A stretch of DNA of 29,986 bases from Gammaproteobacteria bacterium (GCA_028293725.1 JAQGOE010000367.1:1-29986), one strand, 5' to 3'; positions 16,304 to 25,573 are shown, numbered from the stretch's first letter. The notes: generated by a model from the sequence alone, not told the origin. A program made the numbers and translations.

Positions 16304-18061
16304 ATGCCGACAATGAATGCTTCATTAGCTTCAGCACGCGCGCCCGGCACCCCGGGGGCGAAAGAGAGCGCCGGCGCGACCCGCAGCGCCAAACTGCGTC
16401 AGATGTTGTTGAGCGAGCAGCTCGAATTTCTGATGGAAGCGCACAACGGCTTATCAGCCCGCATTGTGCGCGAGGCGGGGTTCAGCGGCATCTGGGCCTC
16501 CGGCCTGTCGATTTCGGCCCAGCTCGGTGTCCGCGACAACAACGAGGCGAGCTGGACCCAGGTGGTCGACGTCCTCGAGTTCATGGCCGACGCCAGCGAT
16601 CTACCGATTCTTCTCGATGGCGACACCGGCTACGGCAACTTCAACAACATGCGCCGCCTGGTGCGCAAGCTCGAGCAGCGCGGCATCGCCGGGGTGTGTA
16701 TCGAGGACAAGCAGTTCCCGAAAACCAACAGCTTCCTGAACGGCGAGCGTCAGCCGCTGGCCGACATCGCCGAATTCGCCGGCAAGATCGCGGCCGGCAA
16801 GGACACGCAGCACGACCCGAATTTCTCCATCGTCGCGCGGGTCGAGGCGCTCATCGCCGGCTGGGGGATGGAGGAAGCCCTGCGGCGCGCGGAGGCCTAT
16901 CGCCTCGCCGGCGCCGATGCCATTCTGATTCACAGCAAACTGTCGAAGCCCGACGAGATCCTGACTTTCGCGCGGGAATGGGCCGGGCGCGGGCCGCTCG
17001 TGATCGTGCCGACCAAGTACTACAGCACCCCGACGAACGTTTTCCGCCTCGCGGGCATCAGCCTCGTCATCTGGGCGAACCACATGGTGCGCTCGGCGAC
17101 GAGTGCCATGCAGAGCGTCGCGAAGGAGGTGTTCGCCAGCCAGACGCTGGTGAACATCGAGGACCGAATCGTGTCGGTCGATGAGATCTTCCGCCTCCAG
17201 GATGCCGACGAGTACTCCGCGGCGGAGCGGCTCTACCTGTCCGCTTCCACGACCTCGCGTTCCGCCGTCGTATTGGCGGCAAGTCGTGGCAAGGGGCTCG
17301 AGGCCGTCACCACCGACCGGCCCAAAGTCATGTTGCCGATTGCGGGCAAACCGCTGTTGCGCTGGCTCGTCGACAGTTTCAAGAAAGAGAGCATCAACGA
17401 CATTACCGTCGTCGGCGGCTATCGCGCCGATTCGATCGATCCGGCGGGCATCCGCCTGGTCGTGAACGAGCGCTACGCACAGACCGACGAGCTCGCCTCG
17501 CTGGCCTGCGCCATCGAGAAGCTCGAATCGGACACGGTGATTTCCTACGGCGATCTGCTATTCCGCAGTTATGTGTTGCGCGACCTCGTCGAGAACAAGG
17601 CCGATTTCTCGGTCGTGGTCGACTCGTCACCGACCGACGCCAGCAATCGTACGGTACGCGATTTCGCGTATTGCAGCCGCGGCGATGATCGAGGTTTGTT
17701 CGGCACCCAGGTGCTGCTGAAACGCGTGGTGAGCCGGGCGGACACGCGGCCGGAGGGCACGGCCGATGCGGAGCCGCAGGGCCGTTGGATCGGAATGTTG
17801 AATGTCAGTCGCCAGGGCCTGGTGAAGTTGAAGACGGTGCTGACGGCTCTGCGCGCGCGCCCCGATTTCGATGCGCTCGATATGCCCGCGTTGCTGAACG
17901 CGCTGATTGCCGATGGCGCGGCCATCGAAGTGTTGTACGTGCATGGCCACTGGCGCGGAGTGAATGATCTCGAGGATTTCCGCCGCGCCGTCGATTTCGC
18001 GCATGGACAGACACCCTTCGGCAGCACGCCGGACACGGCGCCGACCGAAAGCAACACGTGA
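16304..18061 (+). CDS. pepM: Phosphoenolpyruvate mutase fused to PntC-type cytidylyltransferase
   Basis: The 585-residue protein joins two enzymes. Residues about 30-310 are PEP phosphomutase, which makes the C-P bond of phosphonopyruvate; [11 protein letters not shown] (105-115) and the diagnostic [10 protein letters not shown] (134-143) are intact. Residues about 318-575 form a nucleotidyltransferase with the PntC-like opening LAASRGKGL and [17 protein letters not shown], then [13 protein letters not shown]. PntC enzymes activate AEP with CTP to CMP-AEP, and PepM-PntC fusions are known from the phosphonate literature. The start is ATG 16304 after TAAGGA at tight spacing; ATG 16313 is an alternative. 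The stop overlaps the decarboxylase start (GTGA). The fusion places the first and last steps of CMP-AEP synthesis on one chain. Substrate preference of the second domain is inferred. Confidence 0.94.
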   Translation: MPTMNASLASARAPGTPGAKESAGATRSAKLRQMLLSEQLEFLMEAHNGLSARIVREAGFSGIWASGLSISAQLGVRDNNEASWTQVVDVLEFMADASDLPILLDGDTGYGNFNNMRRLVRKLEQRGIAGVCIEDKQFPKTNSFLNGERQPLADIAEFAGKIAAGKDTQHDPNFSIVARVEALIAGWGMEEALRRAEAYRLAGADAILIHSKLSKPDEILTFAREWAGRGPLVIVPTKYYSTPTNVFRLAGISLVIWANHMVRSATSAMQSVAKEVFASQTLVNIEDRIVSVDEIFRLQDADEYSAAERLYLSASTTSRSAVVLAASRGKGLEAVTTDRPKVMLPIAGKPLLRWLVDSFKKESINDITVVGGYRADSIDPAGIRLVVNERYAQTDELASLACAIEKLESDTVISYGDLLFRSYVLRDLVENKADFSVVVDSSPTDASNRTVRDFAYCSRGDDRGLFGTQVLLKRVVSRADTRPEGTADAEPQGRWIGMLNVSRQGLVKLKTVLTALRARPDFDALDMPALLNALIADGAAIEVLYVHGHWRGVNDLEDFRRAVDFAHGQTPFGSTPDTAPTESNT

Positions 18062-19248
18062 TCGAAGCGCGTCACTTCGTGGAAGCCGCGCGGGAGCGCG
18101 GCTTCGAATGGTACGCGGGTGTGCCGTGCTCCTATCTCACGCCATTCATCAACTATGTGCTGCAGGATCCCTCCTTGCACTACGTGTCGATGGCGAACGA
18201 GGGCGATGCGGTCGCCTTGATCGCGGGAGTCGCGCTCGCCGGGGTTCCGGGTGGCGGTCATCGGCGCGGGATCGCGATGATGCAGAACTCGGGACTGGGC
18301 AATGCCGTCAGCCCGCTCACGTCTTTGACCTGGACGTTCCGTTTACCGCAGTTGTTGATCGTCACCTGGCGGGGGCAGCCGGGCGTTCCCGACGAGCCAC
18401 AACACGCCTTGATGGGACCCATCACGCCAGCGATGTTGGACACCATGGAGATCCGCTGGGAGCTGTTTCCGACGGATGCCGCGGCGATCGGCCCGGCCCT
18501 CGATCGTGCCATCGCCCATATGGACGCCACCGGCCGGCCGTACGCCCTGGTGATGCAAAAGGGAAGTGTGGCCACCTATCCGCTACAGCCTGGCGCCGAC
18601 GCGATCGGGGTACGGGCTTCGCGGGCCGCCGCCACAGTGGAGTCGTCACAGCCGGCGCCTGCGAAACGCGTTTCCCGGCAGGAAGCCTTGCGGGAAGTCG
18701 TGGCTCGGACTGCTCCCGGTTCCACTGCCGTGTTAGCGTCGACCGGGTTCTGTGGCCGCGAGTTGTATGCGGTTGAAGACCGGCCCAATCACCTCTACAT
18801 GGTGGGCTCGATGGGTTGCGTAGTGCCGCTTGCGCTGGGTCTGGCGCTGGCTCGGCCGGACCTCCGCGTGGTCGCGCTCGACGGTGACGGAGCCGCTTTG
18901 ATGCGAATGAGCGCCTTCGCGACCGTCGGAGCGTATGGCCCACCCAACCTGCGGCACCTGCTGCTCGATAACGGTGCCCATGATTCCACCGGTGGCCAGG
19001 CGACCGTGTCGCCCAATGTTTCGTTCGCGCAGGTTGCCGCCGCCTGTGGTTACGCATCGTCGCTCGAAACCGCTGTTTTGAGCTCTATTTCAGCTTGGCT
19101 AGACCTCCCGCCGCTCGACGGGCCACGCTTCGCACGCCTGCTGACGCGCCCCGGGAGTCCGGCGGATCTGCCCCGACCGTCAATAACTCCAGTCGACGTC
19201 AAGACACGTCTGATGCAACACTTCGCTCCCCAAACCGGAGCGCCGTAA
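18058..19248 (+). CDS. ppd: Phosphonopyruvate decarboxylase (ThDP-dependent)
   Basis: The enzyme decarboxylates phosphonopyruvate to phosphonoacetaldehyde, the exergonic step that pulls the unfavourable PEP mutase reaction forward. The 396-residue protein starts with a ThDP pyrimidine-binding half: [15 protein letters not shown] and the catalytic glutamate in [10 protein letters not shown]. The C-terminal half has the diphosphate-binding [16 protein letters not shown] and the decarboxylase-typical [13 protein letters not shown]. The start is GTG 18058 in a GTGA overlap. The stop codon shares a base with the transaminase start (TAATG). Sulfopyruvate decarboxylase is a related family, but PEP mutase and the transaminase on either side settle the call. 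Residues about 188-215, between the two halves, look like a linker. Confidence 0.95.
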   Translation: MIEARHFVEAARERGFEWYAGVPCSYLTPFINYVLQDPSLHYVSMANEGDAVALIAGVALAGVPGGGHRRGIAMMQNSGLGNAVSPLTSLTWTFRLPQLLIVTWRGQPGVPDEPQHALMGPITPAMLDTMEIRWELFPTDAAAIGPALDRAIAHMDATGRPYALVMQKGSVATYPLQPGADAIGVRASRAAATVESSQPAPAKRVSRQEALREVVARTAPGSTAVLASTGFCGRELYAVEDRPNHLYMVGSMGCVVPLALGLALARPDLRVVALDGDGAALMRMSAFATVGAYGPPNLRHLLLDNGAHDSTGGQATVSPNVSFAQVAAACGYASSLETAVLSSISAWLDLPPLDGPRFARLLTRPGSPADLPRPSITPVDVKTRLMQHFAPQTGAP

Positions 19249-20321
19249 TGCTGTTGCTGAATCCCGGGCCTGTCACGCTGAGTGAGCGTGTACGCCGCAG
19301 TTTGCTGCAACCTGACCTGTGTCATCGCGAGAGCGAGTTCTTCGACTTGCAGGACGAGGCGCGCACCCGCCTGCTGGCGGTGTATGGGCTGGATCCGGCC
19401 GAGTGGACCGCGGTTCTCATGACCGGCTCGGGCACGGCCGCCGTCGAGAGCATGATCGCCTCCGTGGTCCCCGAAGGGGGCCGAGTCCTGATTGTGGAGA
19501 ACGGCGTGTACGGGGAGCGGATTGCGCAGATATGCGCGCAATACCGGATTTCTCATGAGCGCATCATCGGCTCCTGGATGGAGGCGCCGGACGTTGCCGC
19601 GATTACCGCGCGACTCGACGCGGCCTCGGGCGAGGCCCCTTTCACACACCTTTCAGTCGTTCATCACGAGACCACGACGGGGCGACTGAATGATCTGCGG
19701 CCGCTGGCCGAGCTGTGTCGCTCGCGGGACCTTGGCTTGCTGCTCGACGGCGTCAGCAGTTTCGGGGCGGAAGAACTCGATTTTACGCACGGTGGTCTGT
19801 CGGCTGTGGCCGCGACGGCGAACAAGTGCCTGCATGGAGTGCCGGGTGTTTCGTTCGTGATCGTGCGACGAGCTGCGCTTGCCCGCGCTGCGAGTCGTGC
19901 CTACTACCTGGACCTCGGCCGGCTGGCGAGATTACAGGATCAGCGCAACACGCCGTTCACGCCGGCCGTGCATGCTTACTATGCTCTCGTCGAGGCTCTG
20001 CGTGAGTTTGCCGAAGAGGGCGGCCGGCCGACGCGCTATAGACATTACAAGGCGCTGGCGGAGCAGGCGCGGGATGGGTTGGCGGCTTTGGGGATCCCGA
20101 CGGTCATTCCACCACAGGAATCGTCGGTTGTTCTTCGTTCGTACCGTTTACCGCCCGGACTGACATACTTGCAGCTGCATGATGAGCTAAAGAGCGGTGG
20201 TTTTGTGATATATGCGGGGCAGGGGGATTTGTCGAAGACGCTGTTTCGCATTTCGACAATGGGTAATCTGACCAAGGGCGATATTGATCGACTACTGACG
20301 TGTTTCGCGAAGCTGCGTTAA
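19248..20321 (+). CDS. phnW: 2-aminoethylphosphonate aminotransferase (PhnW/AepZ type)
   Basis: The 357-residue PLP enzyme is a class V aminotransferase interconverting phosphonoacetaldehyde and AEP, with alanine/pyruvate or a similar amino pair. The N terminus LLLNPGPVTLS is typical. The PLP-binding lysine is K193 in TANKCLHGVPG, and the pyridine-nitrogen aspartate is D167 in LLLDGVSSFG. The start is ATG 19248 with GGAG 7 nt upstream; the longer frame inside ppd is a shadow. PhnW is best known from AEP breakdown, but downstream of PEP mutase and decarboxylase the biosynthetic (AepZ) direction is implied. No phosphonoacetaldehyde hydrolase or C-P lyase gene is present, which argues against catabolism. 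The last 22 bp overlap the outer-membrane protein gene. Confidence 0.93.
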   Translation: MLLLNPGPVTLSERVRRSLLQPDLCHRESEFFDLQDEARTRLLAVYGLDPAEWTAVLMTGSGTAAVESMIASVVPEGGRVLIVENGVYGERIAQICAQYRISHERIIGSWMEAPDVAAITARLDAASGEAPFTHLSVVHHETTTGRLNDLRPLAELCRSRDLGLLLDGVSSFGAEELDFTHGGLSAVAATANKCLHGVPGVSFVIVRRAALARAASRAYYLDLGRLARLQDQRNTPFTPAVHAYYALVEALREFAEEGGRPTRYRHYKALAEQARDGLAALGIPTVIPPQESSVVLRSYRLPPGLTYLQLHDELKSGGFVIYAGQGDLSKTLFRISTMGNLTKGDIDRLLTCFAKLR

Positions 20322-21607
20322 AAATCTCCCGAGGGAGTCTGCTTGCCCTCCTGCTCGTGACAGCGTCCTGGTCGTGCTTCGCCGACCCCGGAGATGTACC
20401 GGCCCCTGACGCGGCCGGTCCAAAGCCGACGGTTCCGCCCGCCGACCTGCAGCACTGGTACGACTTGTCGAATCTGCCGTTCATTCCGGTGCCATCGATC
20501 GGCGCGGACCCAAATAGCGGCACGACGGTGGGTTTGCTGCCGGTCTGGCTGCATACCGACGAAAATCACGACATCACCCGGATCATCGCGCCCGACGTCA
20601 CCCACAACCCCTATTTCGGCTGGGGCTTCCACGGGCGTCTGTATTCATACAATTCGACCGACGAGCAGTGGTCGATCGTTGCCGGAGCGAGGGAGAAGGT
20701 CGAGCGCGGAATCGATGCTCAATACCAGCTGGGCCGGCTGCACCAGGGGAATTTCACTTCGACTACGGATGCGGATTTCGATCGCGACGGCACGCCGCGC
20801 TTCTTTGGCATCGGCAACGACACGCGGCTCAGCAACCAGTCGAACTACACCGCCCAGACGACGCTGCTGCAGGAACAACTCGGCTGGAATCTGACACCTC
20901 ACTGGCAATTGCTGTACACCCTTCGTAAGCGCATCGTAAAGGTGCTTCCCGGCACGCTGTCGAGCATTCCGTCAATCCAGACTGTGTTCGGAACCACCCG
21001 CCTGGGAACCAACAGCGAGTTGCTCAATCGATACTCTGTCGTCTACGACACGCGCGACGATCTGACCGCGCCGCGTACGGGGATGCGGGTCGTCATTTAT
21101 GGAGGAGCGGCCAGCCGCGGCGGCATCTTCAACGAGTCCCTCTACAGCGAAGCCGGCGGCGATGCGCGCGGCTATTGGTCGATCCGGCCGGACACGGTCG
21201 TAGCGGCGCACGTGTCGATACGTTACATGCCCCACACGGATCAAGTTCCGTTCTGGGCTCTCAGCAGCATCGGCGGTGACACGAGCGATGTGGGGGGCGA
21301 GCAGCCGTTGCGTGGCTTCGGCGCGGGGCGGTTTTACGACCGGAATGAGTTCTCCACCAGCGCCGAAGTGCGGCACACCTTCTGGGGATTCAATGCGGAG
21401 TCGACGCACGTCGACCTCGAGATCGCCCCCTTCGTGGACCTCGGCCAGGTTTTTGGCCGGACCAGCACCTTTCCCATCCAGCGCCTGCATACCGTGGGTG
21501 GCGTAGCGTTTCGCGGCATCGCCCGGCCCTCGGTTGTCGGTTATGTCGATGTCGGTTACGGCAGTGAAGGCGCGGCCGTATTCACCGGACTCAATTATCC
21601 TTTTTAG
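20300..21607 (+). CDS. Outer-membrane beta-barrel protein, Omp85/surface-antigen-like
   Basis: The 435-residue protein has a signal peptide with a hydrophobic core (LLALLLVTAS) and a likely cleavage after SCFA. The mature part is full of alternating aromatic/polar strands and ends in phenylalanine (GLNYPF), the usual C-terminal barrel signature. The segments GTNSELLNRYSVVYDTRDD, PRTGMRVVIYGG and GGEQPLRGFGAGRFYD fit the C-terminal barrel of Omp85/BamA-TamA type surface antigens. POTRA domains are missing, since only about 60 residues precede the barrel. The start is GTG 20300, overlapping phnW by 22 bp; no other start would keep the signal peptide. Coupling to the phosphonate genes suggests a role at the outer membrane for the operon's product, which is inference. 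Confidence 0.8.
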   Translation: MFREAALKISRGSLLALLLVTASWSCFADPGDVPAPDAAGPKPTVPPADLQHWYDLSNLPFIPVPSIGADPNSGTTVGLLPVWLHTDENHDITRIIAPDVTHNPYFGWGFHGRLYSYNSTDEQWSIVAGAREKVERGIDAQYQLGRLHQGNFTSTTDADFDRDGTPRFFGIGNDTRLSNQSNYTAQTTLLQEQLGWNLTPHWQLLYTLRKRIVKVLPGTLSSIPSIQTVFGTTRLGTNSELLNRYSVVYDTRDDLTAPRTGMRVVIYGGAASRGGIFNESLYSEAGGDARGYWSIRPDTVVAAHVSIRYMPHTDQVPFWALSSIGGDTSDVGGEQPLRGFGAGRFYDRNEFSTSAEVRHTFWGFNAESTHVDLEIAPFVDLGQVFGRTSTFPIQRLHTVGGVAFRGIARPSVVGYVDVGYGSEGAAVFTGLNYPF

Positions 21608-21616
21608 GGGCTCCTC

Positions 21617-22321
21617 ATGAGCGACCTGAGCACTTTTCTCAGCACGAAGAAGTGGCCTCCGCAGCATCCGGACCGGATCCAGCTCTACTCGCTGCCAACG
21701 CCCAACGGCGTCAAGGTATCGATCATGCTGGAGGAGACTGGCCTGCCTTACGAGCCGCACCTGGTGCGTTTCGATAGCAACGACCAGCTCTCGCCGGAAT
21801 TCCTGGCCGTCAATCCCAACAACAAGATTCCCGCCATCCTCGATCCCAACGGGCCGGGCGGCAAGCCGCTGCCGCTGTTCGAATCCGGCGCGATTCTTCT
21901 GTATCTCGCGGACAAGGCGCAGCGCTTCATGCCGCAGGAGGCGGCCGGCCGCTACCAGACCATCCAGTGGCTCATGTTCCAGATGGGGGGCGTGGGTCCG
22001 ATGTTCGGCCAGGTGGGTTTCTTCCACAAGTTCGCGGGCAAGGACTTCGAGGACAAGCGGCCGCGCGATCGTTATGTCGGGGAGGCAAAGCGGCTGCTCG
22101 GCGTGCTCGATCGCCACCTCGTGGGGCGTGACTGGATGATGGGAGCGGACTACACCGTCGCTGACATCGCCATTTTTCCGTGGGTTAATGTACTCAACAC
22201 GTTCTATGGCGCCGCTGAGTTGGTGGGGATGAAGGACTTTACCCAGGTGAATCGCGTGCTCGAGGTGTTTCTGGCGCGACCTGCGGTGGTGCGCGGGCTC
22301 AATATTCCGCAACGGCCATGA
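21617..22321 (+). CDS. Glutathione S-transferase, Nu-class-like (YfcG/YghU type)
   Basis: This 234-residue cytosolic protein has an N-terminal thioredoxin-like domain (about residues 18-105) and a helical C-terminal domain. Recognisable blocks are LYSLPTPNGVKVSIMLEE, the glutathione-loop NPNNKIPAI and the ESGAILLYLA helix. In the C-terminal domain the N-capping motif is GADYTVADIAIFPW. Nu-class members reduce disulfides and peroxides with glutathione rather than only conjugating it. The start is ATG 21617 with AGGGG at 21606-21610. It lies 9 bp after the barrel gene, and its stop overlaps the peptidase start (ATGA), so it probably rides on the same transcript. No link to phosphonolipid synthesis is evident. 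Confidence 0.9.
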   Translation: MSDLSTFLSTKKWPPQHPDRIQLYSLPTPNGVKVSIMLEETGLPYEPHLVRFDSNDQLSPEFLAVNPNNKIPAILDPNGPGGKPLPLFESGAILLYLADKAQRFMPQEAAGRYQTIQWLMFQMGGVGPMFGQVGFFHKFAGKDFEDKRPRDRYVGEAKRLLGVLDRHLVGRDWMMGADYTVADIAIFPWVNVLNTFYGAAELVGMKDFTQVNRVLEVFLARPAVVRGLNIPQRP

Positions 22322-23739
22322 GTGGCGCCCGCGCGCCGTGGTGCGCGTTGGTGGTCTGTTGCATAGCTTGCGCGGCTAGGGCGGCTGCACCGCCCGGGCC
22401 ACTGCCGCCCGACGCTGATAAAGAGCTGGGACGGGTCATATTGAAGGAGCTGGTGGAAATCAACACCACTCATGCCGTCGGCTCGACGGTGGCCGCGCAC
22501 GCCATCGAGCAACATCTGTTGAAAGCCGGCTTAGCAGCCGACGACGTCGTGTTCGTCGCGCCCGCCGATCATCCGACGAAAGGGAACGTCGTCGTCAGGT
22601 ATCGGGGCAAAGGGCGCGCAAAACCGCTGCTGTTTCTCGGGCACCTGGATGTCGTCGAGGCGAAACCCGAGGACTGGTCGGTCGATCCGTTCAAACTCAC
22701 GGAGAAAGACGGCTGGTACTATGGGCGTGGCACGATCGACATGAAGGATGGCGACGCCGCCATGCTCGAGGCACTCATCCGTTTGAAGCGTGAGCACTTC
22801 AAACCCGAGCGCGACATCATTGTGGCGTTTACCGCCGACGAGGAGGCGGGCGGTGAATCCAACGGCCCGGCTTTCCTTTTGAAGGAGCACCGCGATCTCA
22901 TCGATGCCGAGTTTGTGATCAATCTCGATGGTGGCGGTGGCGACTACAAGAACGGTGAACGCCTCAACTTCCAGCTCGGCACGAGCGAGAAAACCTACGT
23001 CACCTACACGTTGGAGACGACGAGCCCCGGCGGTCACGGCTCGCTGCCCGGCCCCGACAATGCGATTTACCGTTTGGCGAACGGTCTCGGGCGGCTCGAG
23101 AATTATCACTTCCCCGTGGTGTTGACGGCGACCACGCGGGCGAACTTCGCGAAGGTCGCCGATCTCAACCCCAGTGCGGACAGTCCTGACATGCGTGCCG
23201 TGTCGCAGACTCCGCCGGACCTGGCTGCCGCGGAGCGGCTCAGTCGCAATGTTAAGCTCAATGCGCTGTTGCGGACCACCTGTGTCGCGACGCTCATCTC
23301 CGGCGGTCACGCCGAGAATGCCCTGCCGCAGCGGGCGAAGGCGACGATTCAATGTCGGATGATGCCGGGCGATACGGCGGCTAACGTGCAGACCGCATTG
23401 ACGGCGACATTGAACGATCCCGGGATCAGCGTGGTCCTGGATGCGCCGCCGGTCGTGAGCCCCGAATCAGAGCCGACTCCCCGGATTGTTGCGAAAGTAA
23501 CAGCCGTGGTGGGTTCCATGTGGCCGCATGTGCCGGTCGTTCCTACCATGGCGACGGGATTCAGCGATGATCGTCAGACTCGCAATGCCGGGATGCCTAG
23601 CTACGATCTGTCGGGCGTATGGATCGACGTCGACGAGAACCGTGCCCACGGTCGTGACGAGCGCGTGGGAGTACGGGAGTTCGACGAGAGCGTCGAATAT
23701 ACCTATCGCCTGATGAAGGCGATGAGCGGAGCGCGGTAA
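22318..23739 (+). CDS. Exported M20-family metallopeptidase
   Basis: The 473-residue protein has an N-terminal signal peptide (about residues 1-23, ending RAAAP) and is expected in the periplasm. The two-zinc M20 site is complete: H109-x-D111 (GHLDVV), D141 (GTIDMKD), the catalytic and zinc-binding pair E175-E176 (DEEAGG), and a C-terminal histidine in AHGRDERV. A dimerisation 'lid' domain occupies roughly residues 225-340, including SPGGHGSLPG. M20 enzymes cleave dipeptides or N-acyl amino acids; the substrate is not readable here. The start is ATG 22318, overlapping the GST stop. It is the last gene of the long coupled series; a 234-bp gap without recognised signals follows. Confidence 0.9.
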   Translation: MSGARAPWCALVVCCIACAARAAAPPGPLPPDADKELGRVILKELVEINTTHAVGSTVAAHAIEQHLLKAGLAADDVVFVAPADHPTKGNVVVRYRGKGRAKPLLFLGHLDVVEAKPEDWSVDPFKLTEKDGWYYGRGTIDMKDGDAAMLEALIRLKREHFKPERDIIVAFTADEEAGGESNGPAFLLKEHRDLIDAEFVINLDGGGGDYKNGERLNFQLGTSEKTYVTYTLETTSPGGHGSLPGPDNAIYRLANGLGRLENYHFPVVLTATTRANFAKVADLNPSADSPDMRAVSQTPPDLAAAERLSRNVKLNALLRTTCVATLISGGHAENALPQRAKATIQCRMMPGDTAANVQTALTATLNDPGISVVLDAPPVVSPESEPTPRIVAKVTAVVGSMWPHVPVVPTMATGFSDDRQTRNAGMPSYDLSGVWIDVDENRAHGRDERVGVREFDESVEYTYRLMKAMSGAR

Positions 23740-23973
23740 GACTCGCGCCCGGCGAAGCTCGAGGTTTGATTTAAAGCTAGCGTATCCAGACGGCGACCCT
23801 CTTTTCGCCGCGCGCGACACATATTAGGATCGCGGGTGCCAGGAGCCTGCGCATCCCTTTACTCGGACAGGATTCTGGGACGATTCTCGACGGTGCCGGT
23901 CTTTTATAAGGCGCCGCGCTGACCGCCAGACGGGGAACTGACAGAACCACAAGAAGTGAGGAACCCGTCTTCC

Positions 23974-25566
23974 ATGGGAGTTTATTGCGCGCGTTCGGCG
24001 GCCGCACCGTTCGACCCATTGTGGTCCGCCGCCGGCCCAACTCGGGCCTATTTCAGCTTGGTGCGCGCCGCTGCGGCGCTCGCTTGCGTACTGGCGGTGC
24101 TGATTCTGCTGGGCTGGGCCTTGGATCTGGAAATCCTCAAATCCGGCTTGCCCGGGCAGCGGGCCACGCAACCGCTGACCGCCGTATGCTTCGGACTCGC
24201 GGCGATCTCACTTGCCCTGAGTACCGAGCGTTGCATCCTGTGTCGCGTTTTCACGCGGCTCTGCGCGAGCCTGGTGCTGCTCGTTGCGGTGGTTACCGTG
24301 TGGCAGAACGCCCTGGATGTCGACTGGGGCCTCGACCAACTCCTGTTCTCCGACGCGGTCGTCCACGAGCAGCCGGGTCAGTACCTGCGCCCGGGCCGTC
24401 CCGCTGCTGGGACTTTGGTCGCGCTTGGGTTGGTGTGTCTGTGCCTGTTGCTCATCGGGGCACGGAGCGCGGCCGCGCGCAGTCTGTATGTTTGGCTCGC
24501 TACGACCGCGACACTCTTGGCCGCAACCGTGCTGCTGGCCTACGCCTATAGCCTGCATGCGGTTTATACGATGGGGTTCTACGCGCATGTCGGATTCAAT
24601 TCGGGCATAGAGCTGGCCGTTCTCTCGTATGGCGTGTTGCTGCGGCGGCCGGACCTGGGGTGGGTACGTCTACTCGCAGGGGACACCGCTGGCGCGGTCA
24701 GTGCGCGTCGGCTGCTGCTGTGGACGGGATCGCTGCTCATCGTTCTGGCGGCCATCGTGAGGCTTGGTACGTCCGCCGCGCCGTATGAGGCCGGATTCGA
24801 GGTGACCTTACTGACGGTGGGTGGGTTCGGTGTGTTGCTTGCGACATTGCTGGCTCATGCCCGCCGTCTCGATGCACTCGAGACAATCCGTAATAATGTG
24901 ACCAGCGATCTTCGCGAAGCCGAAACCCAACTCGTGCGCATCGCGCACGACAAGGAGGAGCGACTCGCGTTGCTCGCTCATGAATTGCGCAATCCACTCA
25001 CCCCACTACGCAATGGGATCGAGATCGTCCGGCAGATGTCGAGTGGCAATCCCGCTCTGGCACGCACCACGGAAATGATGAGCCGGCAGATCGTACAGTT
25101 GGTGCGGCTGGTGGATGACCTGGTCGGGACGGAGTCGACGCGAACGGCCCCGGAAGCTCCGGTAAAGCTGGCCGAATCGGCACAGCCTGTTGAGACGGAC
25201 AATCCGGTGCGCCTGAGAATTCTGGTCGCGGATGACAATGCCGATGGGGCCGATTCGCTCGCGATGTTATTACAAGCGGACGGGCACGTTGTACTGACGG
25301 CCCCCGATGGGCGTCGCGCGGTCGAAGTCGCCGAGGGGTTCCGGCCGGATGTAATCCTGATGGATGTCGCCATGCCCAATCTCGATGGCCTCGAAGCTAC
25401 GCGCGAGATACGTGGCCGTCCTTGGGGCCAGGGAATTCGTATCATCGCATTGACGGCCTGGGGACAGGACGCGGAGCGGCGACGAACTCGTGAGGCGGGC
25501 ATGGACGCTCACCTCGTGAAACCCGTTGATCTACAGGCGCTCGCGGCGGTCTTGCGAGACCGATGA
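23974..25566 (+). CDS. Membrane hybrid histidine kinase-like protein lacking the ATPase domain
   Basis: The 530-residue protein begins with six to eight membrane spans (about residues 30-48, 68-84, 94-112, 145-162, 170-192, 212-224, 247-263, 276-295). A HisKA dimerisation domain follows, with the H-box histidine H336 in LLAHELRNPLTPLRNG. After LVRLVDDLV the HATPase_c domain would be expected; instead only about 35 linker residues lead into a complete receiver domain (about 414-530). The receiver has the acidic pair in VADDN, phospho-acceptor D464 in ILMDVAMP, T494 in ALTAWG and the lysine in LVKPVD. It therefore cannot phosphorylate itself and may act as a phospho-accepting partner. GTG 23956 is an alternative start six codons upstream. 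The stimulus is unknown. Confidence 0.85.
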   Translation: MGVYCARSAAAPFDPLWSAAGPTRAYFSLVRAAAALACVLAVLILLGWALDLEILKSGLPGQRATQPLTAVCFGLAAISLALSTERCILCRVFTRLCASLVLLVAVVTVWQNALDVDWGLDQLLFSDAVVHEQPGQYLRPGRPAAGTLVALGLVCLCLLLIGARSAAARSLYVWLATTATLLAATVLLAYAYSLHAVYTMGFYAHVGFNSGIELAVLSYGVLLRRPDLGWVRLLAGDTAGAVSARRLLLWTGSLLIVLAAIVRLGTSAAPYEAGFEVTLLTVGGFGVLLATLLAHARRLDALETIRNNVTSDLREAETQLVRIAHDKEERLALLAHELRNPLTPLRNGIEIVRQMSSGNPALARTTEMMSRQIVQLVRLVDDLVGTESTRTAPEAPVKLAESAQPVETDNPVRLRILVADDNADGADSLAMLLQADGHVVLTAPDGRRAVEVAEGFRPDVILMDVAMPNLDGLEATREIRGRPWGQGIRIIALTAWGQDAERRRTREAGMDAHLVKPVDLQALAAVLRDR

Positions 25567-25573
25567 GTAAAAA

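Noticed and set aside
19248..20321. PhnW read as an AEP-degrading enzyme
   Set aside because: No phosphonatase (phnX), phosphonoacetaldehyde dehydrogenase or transporter gene is nearby, while PEP mutase and decarboxylase are directly upstream, so the biosynthetic direction fits better.
20972..22312. 446-codon minus-strand frame opposite the barrel protein and GST genes
   Set aside because: It crosses two well-supported + strand genes and shows no domain or start signal.
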